In this document: piece by piece, positions 19,165-26,860 of the stretch | Position numbering within the stretch: the first letter of the stretch is position 1 | Layout: each line of letters begins with the position of its first letter | Source: Phycicoccus endophyticus | GTDB taxonomy: Bacteria > Actinomycetota > Actinomycetes > Actinomycetales > Dermatophilaceae | Length of the DNA stretch: 64,000 nucleotides | Direction: 5' to 3' | Assembly: GCF_011326735.1 (NCBI RefSeq) | Contig: NZ_JAANCN010000001.1 | Span: forward strand, 496,001 to 560,000 | Notes under the pieces: model-generated | What the model saw: only the letters and a program-made list of their open reading frames with translations | The model's database searches: none | Told to the model about the DNA's origin: nothing | Position numbers and translations under genes: made by a program

Positions 19165-20562
19165 TCAGGCACCGCGCACGGCCTTGGCGTACAGGTCGGG
19201 CAACCGGTGGTCGGGGTCGAAGCGCTCCTTGAGCGCCGGGTAGTGCGCGCCGCCGTAGTGGCGCCAGAAGGTCTCCTCGTCGTAGAAGGCCTCCGAGTAG
19301 AGGGACTTGTGCCCGCCGAGCTCGCTCACCTCGTCCTCGATGCGGCGGTTCGCCGCACCGGGCGGCGCGGCGGGGTCGGCCGGGACCGTGGACCAGAAGC
19401 CGACGTTGACGTAGCGCTCCCCCGGCTGGAGCGGGTAGAGGGTCCACGCCTGCTCGCTGCGCAGCTGGAGCGGGCAGAGCCAGACCGGCTCGATGGGCAC
19501 CTCGCGCAGGAACCAGCGCAGGAAGTCGGCGGTGCGCTCCAGCGGGATCTCGACGTCCTGGACGACCCGCTCGCGCGGTGGGCGGCCCTTGCGCGCCTCG
19601 AGCCGGTCGGCGACGTCGAAGCGCCGGTCGAGGGCGACGAGCTTCCAGTAGACGCTCGAGCGCAGCCAGCGCCGGGGCCACAGCCGCCGCACCAGGGGGT
19701 TCTGGGCACCAAAGGCCCGGCTGCACCAGAACCAGTCGGTGTCCCAGCGCCAGAGGTAGTCGTGCGTGGTCAGGGTGTCGCGGGCCGGCCGGGGGGCGTC
19801 GTGCTGGATCGAGCGGTAGAAGACCCGCTGGCCGGTGTAGTCGCTCGTCGGCCCGGGCTCCTCCGAACGCCGGCCAAGGACCAGGTAGGACTCGTCGGCG
19901 CTGAAGACGACACCGTCGAGGTAGTCGACGGCCTCGCCGTCGTGCTCGCCGCTGTCCATCACCGCGCCGACGGCCGCGACGAGGGCGTCGAGGTCGTGGA
20001 AGCGTACGTGCCGCAGGCTCACGGTGCGCCCGACGGGCTCGAGCTCGATCCGCAGCCGGGTCGCGTACCCGAGCGTCCCGTAGGAGTTGGGAAAGCCCTG
20101 GAACAGCTCGGGGTGCCGGTCGGTGGGGTCGGTGGTGACCACCTCACCGGCGCCGGTGAGCACGTCCATCTCGAGGACGGACTCGTGGGGCAGCCCGTTG
20201 CGCCACGAGGTCGACTCGATGCCGAGCCCGGTGACGGCGCCGCCGAGGGTGATGGTGCGCAGCTGGGGGACGACGAGCGGGGTCAGACCGTGCGGGAGGG
20301 TCGCGTCGACCAGGTCCTCGTACGTGCACATCCCCTGCACGTCGGCGGTGCGGGCGTCGGGGTCGACGGCGACGACGCCGGTGAGGCCGCTGGTGTCCAG
20401 CCCGGGCACGTCGGTGGCGGTGCGCCCCCGGAAGAGGTTGCTCGTGCGCTTGGCCAGCCGGACCGGGGCACCCTGCGGGATGGCGTGGTAGCTCGCGACG
20501 AGCCGCTCGACGCCGGCCTCGTGGGCCGCTCGGCCGGTCGTCGGCGCTGAGGTCACCGTCAC
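19165..20562 (-). CDS. tmsA: FAD-dependent 10-methylene fatty acid reductase
   Basis: The 465 aa protein has a vanillyl-alcohol-oxidase-type FAD domain (about residues 30-200: TSNLFRGR, VDATLPHGLTPLVVPQLRTITLGGAVTGLGIESTS) and a DHCR24-like C-terminal half rich in tryptophan, including HYGGAHYPALKERFDP. This composition, beside a cyclopropane-synthase-family methyltransferase, fits TmsA/BfaA, which reduces 10-methylene to 10-methyl acyl chains. The GTG start at 20562 overlaps the MOSC-protein stop as GTGA, so the genes are coupled. Confidence 0.85.
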   Translation of the reverse strand: MTVTSAPTTGRAAHEAGVERLVASYHAIPQGAPVRLAKRTSNLFRGRTATDVPGLDTSGLTGVVAVDPDARTADVQGMCTYEDLVDATLPHGLTPLVVPQLRTITLGGAVTGLGIESTSWRNGLPHESVLEMDVLTGAGEVVTTDPTDRHPELFQGFPNSYGTLGYATRLRIELEPVGRTVSLRHVRFHDLDALVAAVGAVMDSGEHDGEAVDYLDGVVFSADESYLVLGRRSEEPGPTSDYTGQRVFYRSIQHDAPRPARDTLTTHDYLWRWDTDWFWCSRAFGAQNPLVRRLWPRRWLRSSVYWKLVALDRRFDVADRLEARKGRPPRERVVQDVEIPLERTADFLRWFLREVPIEPVWLCPLQLRSEQAWTLYPLQPGERYVNVGFWSTVPADPAAPPGAANRRIEDEVSELGGHKSLYSEAFYDEETFWRHYGGAHYPALKERFDPDHRLPDLYAKAVRGA

Positions 20563-20903
20563 GAGGGGTCCTCCACGACCTCGACCAGGTCTCCGACCGT
20601 GACCGTCCCCGCCTCCCCCACCGCGGCGTAGAGCCCGGGGCACGCGTTGCCCGTGCCCTCCACGGCGAGCAGCACGCCGCCGACCCGGACGACGTGGCCG
20701 GCGAGCGACTCGACCTGGGCCGTGGGGGCGTCGAGGACGAGGTTGGCCCGGGTGTGCGGGGAGTCGGCCCCGACGATGGAGACCGCCGCCTTCTTCGGCC
20801 GGTCGCCGGTCAGCCCGGCAGCGCCGACCCGCGAGCTGGTGTGCGCCCGGCCGTCGCGCCCCCGCTCCGGGTAGGTGTGGATGGCGCGGACCGACATCTG
20901 CAT
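20559..20903 (-). CDS. Small MOSC-like protein, first gene of the tms operon
   Basis: The 114 aa protein keeps a MOSC-like C-terminal pattern: GDRPKKAAVSIVGADS, NLVLDA, GVLLAVEGTGNACPGLY with a cysteine in the usual place, and GTVTVGDLVEVVE. MOSC domains move sulfur for cofactors, but this one is about half normal length. Two starts are possible. The ATG at 20903 abuts TAGGGG with TATGCA just upstream (leaderless); the ATG at 20897 has GGGG 6 nt before it. It occupies the tmsC-like position of the 10-methyl fatty acid cassette; I cannot confirm it is that gene. Confidence 0.7.
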   Translation of the reverse strand: MQMSVRAIHTYPERGRDGRAHTSSRVGAAGLTGDRPKKAAVSIVGADSPHTRANLVLDAPTAQVESLAGHVVRVGGVLLAVEGTGNACPGLYAAVGEAGTVTVGDLVEVVEDPS

Positions 20904-20978
20904 CCCCTATGCATACACCCGAGACGGTGCCGCTGCGTGACGCACCCCACGCTGCGGGCACTGCCCCCCACATATGAC

Positions 20979-21010
20979 GAGGCCGACACCCGGGTCAGAG
21001 TGTCGGCCTC
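20979..21010. terminator. Perfect 11-bp hairpin
   Basis: GAGGCCGACAC (20979-20989) and GTGTCGGCCTC (21000-21010) form a perfect stem with a 10-nt loop. On the minus strand it lies about 165 nt beyond tRNA-Val and probably ends that transcript before the tms promoter. Confidence 0.7.
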
Positions 21011-21175
21011 CTCACCACGCCCACCCCCTTCGTCCCTGCCCGATGGGGGTGGTGCGGTACTCACCAGTATGCACCGCTTCTTGACTGTTAACAGAGAATC
21101 TCTTTACTTTCTCTTTACTCGTCTCACGCCTCGGTCATCACCGACCTCGGGCGGCTCGACGGGCAGGACCCCGGG
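21011..21175. other. AT-rich gap between the terminator and tRNA-Val
   Basis: This stretch has no gene. Bases 21079-21122 are strikingly AT-rich for this genome and on the plus strand contain TTGACT (21081-21086) with TACTTT 18 nt later, which resembles a promoter pointing into the antisense of tRNA-Val. TCTCTTTACTTTCTCTTTAC is an internal short duplication. Confidence 0.45.
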
Positions 21176-21249
21176 TGGATGTGGAGGGACTCGAACCCCC
21201 GGCCTCTCGCGTGTGAAGCGAACGCTCTAACCAGCTGAGCTACACATCC
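21176..21249 (-). tRNA. tRNA-Val (anticodon CAC)
   Basis: The 74-nt cloverleaf has acceptor arms GGATGTG and CACATCC with discriminator A, D arm TAGCTCAGCTGGTTAGAGC, anticodon loop TTCACAC within the TTCGC/GCGAG stem, and T arm GGGGGTTCGAGTCCC. The CAC anticodon reads GUG valine codons. CCA is not encoded. Confidence 0.97.
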
Positions 21250-21318
21250 GGGTGCCTTGCGGCGTGCCGAGGATACCCGGCGCCGTCGCGGCGTGGAAAT
21301 CGGCTGTGCCCCGGCGGC

Positions 21319-21762
21319 TCACAGCCAGAGGTTGGCGTGCAGCCAGGCCGCGACGCCGTCCGGGACGATGCCGGGCACACCCATCACCTTGGTGACGCCC
21401 CACAGGACGGCCGCGACGAACGCGAACGTCGCGAGGGCGACGCCGGCCTGGGTCCACCGGGACTGGGCCCGCACCCACTGGTCCCACTGGCGCACCTTGT
21501 CCTTGACAAACTCCAGCAGCCGAGCCGCCGGCTCGAACTCCGATGACCACACGGCGATCCCGAGGATGACGATGAACCACCCCGGCCCGGGCAGCGGCAC
21601 GAGGAGCAGCCCTCCCCCGACGAGCACGAGACCGAGGACGGCCACCGCGGCGCGCAGCACGTGCCGGGTCGTCGGGTTGTTGCGCAGCCGTCGCCGCCAC
21701 TCCCACTCGTCGTCGTCGCCGGCGGGGCGGAAGAACTCCCGACGGTGCTCGGACGCGCTCAC
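21319..21762 (-). CDS. PGPGW-motif transmembrane protein (TIGR02611-like)
   Basis: The 147 aa membrane protein has a charged N-terminus, two closely spaced hydrophobic segments (about residues 36-70) containing the family motif PLPGPGW, and a further helix near residue 110. The family is widespread in actinobacteria and its function is unknown. The GTG start overlaps the pabC stop as GTGA, so it is co-translated with the folate genes, although nothing suggests a folate role. Confidence 0.8.
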   Translation of the reverse strand: MSASEHRREFFRPAGDDDEWEWRRRLRNNPTTRHVLRAAVAVLGLVLVGGGLLLVPLPGPGWFIVILGIAVWSSEFEPAARLLEFVKDKVRQWDQWVRAQSRWTQAGVALATFAFVAAVLWGVTKVMGVPGIVPDGVAAWLHANLWL

Positions 21763-22601
21763 GGGTCCACCGTGCGGGCCGCGTGCGTGGCCCAGATCTC
21801 GCGCACCGCGGTGGTCACCGGGCCGGGGGCCGCCAGCTCACGGCCGTCGAGCACCGAGACCGGCAGGACGTCCTTGACCGAGGAGGTGAGGAAGACCTCC
21901 TCGGCCTGCGCGAGCACCTCCAGCGGCAGCGTCTCCTCACGCACCTCGAGCGCCTCGGCCCGGCACCACTGCAGGACGAGCTCGCGGGTGATGCCGGCGA
22001 GGCAGCCGCTCTCCACCGGCGGCGTGCGCAGGACTCCCCCGGTGACGACGAAGACGTTGCTCCCGGTCCCCTCGCACAGCTCGCCGCGGGTGTTGGCGAA
22101 GAGCGCCTCGAGCGCACCCTGCTCGTGGGCCCGGGCCAGCGCGACGACGTTCTCGGCGTACGAGGTCGTCTTCAGCCCGGCGGTGGCCGAGCGCTCGTTG
22201 CGCACCCAGGGCACGGTGACGGCGGCACCGGAAGGCGGCGGAGGGTCGTGGGCGACCGCGGTGACGACGTAGGTCAGCCGCGAGGCCTGCCGGTCCGAGC
22301 CGAGGGGGCCCCGCCCGGCGGTGACGGTCCACCGCAGCCGCCCGAAGGGGATGGGCTCGCCCGCGAGCACCGCGGCGATACCCTCCCGGACGCGGTCGTG
22401 GTCGGCGGCCGGCAGCCCGAGACCTGCCATCGAGCGGTCGAGGCGGGCGAGGTGGCGGGAGAGCGCGAACGCCTCGCCGCCGTCCACCTTGGCGGTCTCG
22501 AAGACGCCGTCCCCGACGGTCACGCCGTGGTCGAGCGCGCTGAGCGCCGGCTCGTCGGGCGCCACCCTGGCGCCGTCGACCCACACCCGGACCTCGCTCA
22601 T
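21759..22601 (-). CDS. pabC: Aminodeoxychorismate lyase (class IV aminotransferase fold)
   Basis: The 280 aa fold-type IV PLP protein shows VTVGDGVFETAKV, LKTTSYAENVVALARA with the PLP lysine (LKTTSY), and EGTGSNVFVV. It probably releases p-aminobenzoate and pyruvate from aminodeoxychorismate for folate synthesis. The assignment over a branched-chain or D-amino acid aminotransferase comes from the adjacent pabB, 3 nt upstream on the same strand. Confidence 0.85.
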   Translation of the reverse strand: MSEVRVWVDGARVAPDEPALSALDHGVTVGDGVFETAKVDGGEAFALSRHLARLDRSMAGLGLPAADHDRVREGIAAVLAGEPIPFGRLRWTVTAGRGPLGSDRQASRLTYVVTAVAHDPPPPSGAAVTVPWVRNERSATAGLKTTSYAENVVALARAHEQGALEALFANTRGELCEGTGSNVFVVTGGVLRTPPVESGCLAGITRELVLQWCRAEALEVREETLPLEVLAQAEEVFLTSSVKDVLPVSVLDGRELAAPGPVTTAVREIWATHAARTVDP

Positions 22602-22604
22602 GCC

Positions 22605-23639
22605 TCACACCCTTCCAGACGCGGCCCCCGCGCCGGCGGCGAGCCCGACGAGCCGAGCCGCCTTCAGCTCGGTCTCGTCCCACTCGGCAACGGGCGAGCT
22701 GCCCCAGGTGATCCCCGCCCCCGTGCCGAACCGCAGCACCCGGGTGCCGTCCGCCCGCCGCGCGGCCCAGAACGTCCGGATGCCGACCGCGAGCTCGGCC
22801 TCGTCACGGTCGGCGTCGACCCACCCGACCGCGCCGCAGTACGGACCCCGAGGCACCGGCTCGAGGTCGGCGATGGCCTGCAGGGCGGTGTGCTTGGGCG
22901 CACCGCTCACCGAGCCGGGCGGGAACGTGGCCTCGAGCACCTGTGCCCAGGTGGCTCCGGGGCGCAGGTGCCCGGCGACGTCGGAGACCAGATGGACCAG
23001 GCCGGGGTGCCGCTCGAGCCGGCAGAGCGCCTCGACGATGACCGTTCCCGGGGTGCTGACGTGCTGGAGGTCGTTGCGGACGAGGTCGACGATCATGACG
23101 TTCTCCGCGTAGTCCTTCGCGAGCAGCCCGTCCGCCGCCACGGCGGTGCCCTTGACCGGGCCGGAGACCAGGCGCGCGCCGTGCCGCCCGAGGTATCGCT
23201 CGGGCGAGGCACACGCGACCTCGACCCCGGCCTCGGGCAGGTCCAGGGTGGCCGCGAACGGCGCGGGGTTGCCGGTGGCGAGGCGCTCGCCGAGCGCCAG
23301 CAGCGAGGCGTCCTCGGGCAGCTCGTGCTCGAGGACCCGGCAGAGGTTGACCTGGTAGACGGTGCCCGCGGCCACCCGGCGGCGGACCTCGGCGACCCCG
23401 GCGAGGTACTCGGCCCGCTCGAGGCTGCTCGTCCACGGGCCGGCGAGCCTCGGCCACGGGTCGCGACCCCCCGGGGGCCGGCCGGCGGGAGTGCGCTCGA
23501 CCTCGGCCATCCGCACGGCGGTGAGCTCGCCCTCGAAGGTGACCACCACCGCCCAGAACCCCTCGGTCAGGTCGTCGGCGTCGTGGGTGACGGCCTCGAC
23601 CCCGCGGGCCTGCACCGCTGCGAACCGCGCGACCGCCAC
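22605..23639 (-). CDS. pabB: Aminodeoxychorismate synthase component I
   Basis: The 344 aa chorismate-binding enzyme carries GPVKGT, whose lysine is the PabB-specific residue (anthranilate synthase has alanine there), plus SPERYL, MIVDLVRNDL and FPPGSVSGAPK. It lacks the N-terminal accessory half of full-length homologues. The upstream ATG at 23648 lies inside a TACGAT promoter box (23652-23647), so I place the start at the in-frame GTG 7 nt after that box, three codons downstream. With pabC it forms a p-aminobenzoate operon; the glutaminase partner is not in the window. Confidence 0.88.
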   Translation of the reverse strand: MAVARFAAVQARGVEAVTHDADDLTEGFWAVVVTFEGELTAVRMAEVERTPAGRPPGGRDPWPRLAGPWTSSLERAEYLAGVAEVRRRVAAGTVYQVNLCRVLEHELPEDASLLALGERLATGNPAPFAATLDLPEAGVEVACASPERYLGRHGARLVSGPVKGTAVAADGLLAKDYAENVMIVDLVRNDLQHVSTPGTVIVEALCRLERHPGLVHLVSDVAGHLRPGATWAQVLEATFPPGSVSGAPKHTALQAIADLEPVPRGPYCGAVGWVDADRDEAELAVGIRTFWAARRADGTRVLRFGTGAGITWGSSPVAEWDETELKAARLVGLAAGAGAASGRV

Positions 23640-23680
23640 GCCGAGCATCGTAGGGCCCGGGGTGGCGGTCGCAGGACGGC

Positions 23681-25540
23681 TCAGGCGGTGACGGTGGCCT
23701 CCTGGTCGAGAGCGGCCGCCACCCGGCGGTGTGCGGCCCAGATCTCCTCGGGCAGGTCGGCGAACTGCTCCAGGTGCTCCCGACGGTGGTCCATCTCCTC
23801 GCGCCAGCGTTCGACGTCGATGCTGAGGATCGTCTCGAGGTCGCCGTCGTCGATCTGGAGACCCTCGAGGTTGAGCTCCTCGCGCAGCGGCACGACGCCG
23901 ACCGGGGTCTGCCGCCCGGTGACCTCACCCTTCTTGAGCTGGACGAGCCACAGCAGCGCCCGCAGGTTCTCCCGGTAGCCCGGCCACAGGAAGTGCCCGT
24001 CCTCGGGGTCGCGCTGGAACCAGTTGACGTGCGCGAAGATCGGCTGGTCGCTGGTGGCGCCGACGATGTCGAGCCAGTGCTGGGCGTACGCACCCTCGGG
24101 GTAGGACATGAAGGGCCGCATCGACATCGGGTCGTACCGCAGCTTGCCCTCGACGCCCTCGGCGGCGAAGGTCGCCTCGGCGCCGAGGGTGAGCCCGTCG
24201 TACACGCCCTCGGCGAGGTCGGTGATCGCCCGCACGAGCGGTTCGCGGTCACGGGTGCGACCGCCGAAGATGATCGCGTCGATCTTCACACCCTTGGGGT
24301 CCTCGAAGTCCTCGGCGACGTTGGGGACGTTGGCCAGGGTCGTCGTGAACCGGCTGTTCGGGTGGGCCCACGGCTCCCCCGCCTCGTCGGGGTTGCGGTC
24401 GGCGATCAGCTCGCCCTTCCAGTCCCGCCAGCCGGTGACGTCCTCGGGCGGGTTCGGCGTGCGCCCCTCCCACCACACCTCGTGGGTGTCCTCGTTGTAG
24501 GCGATGTTCGTGAAGAGGGCACCGGTCCCGGGCGCCACCGCCTCCAGCGCCGTCGGGTTGGTCTTCTCGTTGGTGTCCTTGGCGACGCCGAAGACGCCGT
24601 TCTCGGGGTTGAGCCCGTAGAGGCAGCCGTCCTCGCCGACCCACAGCCAGGCGATGTCGTCACCGTAGAAGGAGACGTGGTAGCGCTCGCCGAGGGCGTC
24701 GGGCGCGAGGGTCATCGCGAGGTTGGTCTTGCCCGAGGCGCTCGGGAACCCGCCGCAGACGTGGTGGGTCTCGCCGGTCTCCTTGTCGGTGATCCCGAGG
24801 AGCATGAACTGCTCGCCGAGGAACTCCCGAGAGGCCCATCCGTCGTACGCCGCCTGGCGCAGCCCGTGGGCGATCTTGCCGAGCAGCGCGTTGCCGCCGT
24901 AGGAGGAGCCGAAGTGCAGGATGGTCCGCTCGTCGGCCACCGTGACGAAGTAGCGCTTGTCGTGCGGCGTGCCCTGGCCGAGGTTGGGCAGGTCGCCGGT
25001 GACGTGCACGGCGCGCACGAACATCTCGGGGTCGGCGAGGTGGTTGATCAGGTCGACCCCGACGCGCGCCATCCGGATCATGTGCAGGCACACCGTGCGG
25101 TTGTCGGTCAGCTGCACCCCCGCCGCGAACCGCTCCAGCGGGGACCCCAGCGGTGCCATGAGGTACGGGATGACGTACATCGTCTTGCCCGCGAGGGCCC
25201 CCTGCATGTGTCCCTCGACGACGGGGCGGATCTCGTCGCTGTGCCGCCAGTTGTTGTAGACGCCCTCGTCCTGCGGGCGGCTCGTCGCGACGATGGTGCG
25301 CTCCTCCGAGCGCGCGGTGTCCTTGGCGTAGCTGCGCGAGTAGTACAGGCCCTCACCGGCCGGCTGGATCTCCCCCGAGGCCAGGGACTCCTCCACCAGC
25401 CGGGCGTCGTCGGAGGCGCTGACGACCTCCACCCGCTCGGCGCCGAGGAAGTCCGCCCAGTGGCGGACGTACTCGCGCACGCTGGTGTTGGTCAGCCCCG
25501 CATCGTCCAGGGACTTGTCCAGGTCGGCCACAATGCTCAC
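23681..25540 (-). CDS. pckG: Phosphoenolpyruvate carboxykinase (GTP)
   Basis: The 619 aa GTP-type PEPCK makes phosphoenolpyruvate from oxaloacetate in gluconeogenesis. It has the reactive-cysteine P-loop region as HHVCGGFPSASGKTNLAM, YGDDIAWLW for metal and nucleotide, FGGRTRDREP and the C-terminal nucleotide-binding segment; length is typical. The upstream gap (25541-25788) holds two LacI-type palindromes and two copies of GATGTGACC, and one more GATGTGACC lies upstream of the neighbouring fba, hinting at joint control of glycolysis and gluconeogenesis. Confidence 0.97.
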   Translation of the reverse strand: MSIVADLDKSLDDAGLTNTSVREYVRHWADFLGAERVEVVSASDDARLVEESLASGEIQPAGEGLYYSRSYAKDTARSEERTIVATSRPQDEGVYNNWRHSDEIRPVVEGHMQGALAGKTMYVIPYLMAPLGSPLERFAAGVQLTDNRTVCLHMIRMARVGVDLINHLADPEMFVRAVHVTGDLPNLGQGTPHDKRYFVTVADERTILHFGSSYGGNALLGKIAHGLRQAAYDGWASREFLGEQFMLLGITDKETGETHHVCGGFPSASGKTNLAMTLAPDALGERYHVSFYGDDIAWLWVGEDGCLYGLNPENGVFGVAKDTNEKTNPTALEAVAPGTGALFTNIAYNEDTHEVWWEGRTPNPPEDVTGWRDWKGELIADRNPDEAGEPWAHPNSRFTTTLANVPNVAEDFEDPKGVKIDAIIFGGRTRDREPLVRAITDLAEGVYDGLTLGAEATFAAEGVEGKLRYDPMSMRPFMSYPEGAYAQHWLDIVGATSDQPIFAHVNWFQRDPEDGHFLWPGYRENLRALLWLVQLKKGEVTGRQTPVGVVPLREELNLEGLQIDDGDLETILSIDVERWREEMDHRREHLEQFADLPEEIWAAHRRVAAALDQEATVTA

Positions 25541-25644
25541 CCTTTTCGGTCGTCATGCCGGTCAACCCGAGGACAGAGCCACGACGTGTCCGCCCCTCGA
25601 GGTAGCCCATTGCACCGCACCCGCGACGAGGGGGTCCACAGCGG

Positions 25645-25748
25645 AAGCGCTTAGATCCGGGAGTCCTTGGTCACATCCGGCCTCCAGGGGGCGAGACTCC
25701 GGTCACATCGGCGCTCTGCGGCGACTTCCGCTGTGCGACAACGTTGTC
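25645..25748. promoter_or_regulatory. Regulatory cluster upstream of pckG
   Basis: The gap contains AAGCGCTT (25645-25652, LacI/CRE-like), the perfect 12-bp palindrome GACAACGTTGTC (25737-25748, also LacI-type), and GATGTGACC on the minus strand at 25677-25669 and 25709-25701, spaced 32 bp (about three helical turns). This is the most palindrome-rich intergenic stretch in the central window. Binding proteins are inferred from motif shape only. Confidence 0.55.
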
Positions 25749-25788
25749 AGCGACGGGCTCCCGTGCCGGCCGCGGTCGCGGCGCCCGC

Positions 25789-26676
25789 TCAGGTTGCCGA
25801 GGCCGCCCTGATGGCCTCGATCGAGGCGTCCAGGGCCGCGTCGAACTCGGCCTGGCTCATCTGCGCGCTCAGCCCCTCGGTCAGCGCCCGCGAGAAGCTC
25901 GCGATGACGCCCTCGGCCCGGCGGAGCCGCTCGACGGCCTCTTCGCGGGAGTACCCGCCCGAGAGGGCCGCCACCCGCAGCACCCGCGGGTGCGCGAGCA
26001 GGCGACGGTGGCCGTCGTCCGCCTCGGGCAGGGTGAGCTTGAGGACGACGGAACGGTCCTCGGCGAGGGCGTCGAGGTGCACGAGGAGGGCACGTTCGAG
26101 CAGCTCCTCGGCGGTCGCCTTCTGCGGGCAGTGGATGTCGACCTCGGGCTCGACGATCGGGACCAGGCCCGCGTCGAGGATCCGGCCGGCCAGCTCGAAC
26201 TGCTGGTCCACGACGGCGTCGATACCGGCGGGGTCGGCCTCGAGGACGAGCGAGCGCATCTTCGTCCCGAACACCCCGTGCGAGAGGGCCCTCTCGAGCA
26301 GCGCGTCGAGCCCCGGGACCGGCTTCATCAGCCGCACGCCGTCGGCCGGCTCCGCCAGGCCCTTGTCCACCTTGAGGAAGGGGACGATGTGCTTGCGCTG
26401 CCACAGGTACTCGGCCGAGCCGAGGCCGTCGATCTCGCGGTCCATCGTCTGCTCGAAGAGGATCGCGGCGAGGATGCGCTCGCCGTCGAAGACGGGGCTG
26501 GTGATGATCCGGGTGCGCATCTGGTGGACGAGGTCGAACATCTCCTCCTCGCCCGAGTAGCTGTCCTCCTCGATGCCGTAGCGCCGCAGGGCTCCCGGCG
26601 TGCTCCCGCCGCTCTGGTCGAGGGCCGCGATGAAGCCGGCCCCGGTCGAGACCTTGGCGAGCATCTCCTGGTTCAC
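25789..26676 (-). CDS. Fructose-bisphosphate aldolase, class I
   Basis: The 295 aa protein matches the compact bacterial class I aldolases (about 296 aa, staphylococcal type): MLAKVSTGAGFIAALDQSGG, ILFEQTMDREIDG, FLKVDKGLAEPADGV with a candidate lysine, MRSLV, LVPIVEPEVDIH and LKLTLPE with the Schiff-base-type lysine. GAGGAG sits 6 nt before the GTG start; a longer reading has no RBS. A GATGTGACC element lies about 104 nt upstream (26788-26780), shared with pckG. Confidence 0.9.
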   Translation of the reverse strand: MNQEMLAKVSTGAGFIAALDQSGGSTPGALRRYGIEEDSYSGEEEMFDLVHQMRTRIITSPVFDGERILAAILFEQTMDREIDGLGSAEYLWQRKHIVPFLKVDKGLAEPADGVRLMKPVPGLDALLERALSHGVFGTKMRSLVLEADPAGIDAVVDQQFELAGRILDAGLVPIVEPEVDIHCPQKATAEELLERALLVHLDALAEDRSVVLKLTLPEADDGHRRLLAHPRVLRVAALSGGYSREEAVERLRRAEGVIASFSRALTEGLSAQMSQAEFDAALDASIEAIRAASAT

Positions 26677-26779
26677 GATGGGCTCCTCTCTGCGGAGGGC
26701 CGTCGCCGACGGGTGCGGGCGCACCGCCCACCGCCACCTCTCCAGCGTGCGCCGCGGCCGGGCCCGGGGCAAGGACGGG

Positions 26780-26788
26780 GGTCACATC
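26780..26788 (-). promoter_or_regulatory. GATGTGACC element upstream of fba
   Basis: The nine-base element is identical to two upstream of pckG. It lies in the 184-bp divergent gap between the aldolase gene and the permease gene, where I see no other clear signal. The TGTGA core resembles a CRP/FNR-family half-site. Confidence 0.4.
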
Positions 26789-26860
26789 AGGGGGTGTGCG
26801 CCCCGAGCACCGGGTACGACACTGCACGCAGGAGCACCGACCCCGCGAGGAGCGACGCCG

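Noticed and set aside
21081-21110. Promoter of a plus-strand gene
   Set aside because: No plus-strand gene follows for over 5 kb; it would only transcribe antisense to tRNA-Val and minus-strand genes.
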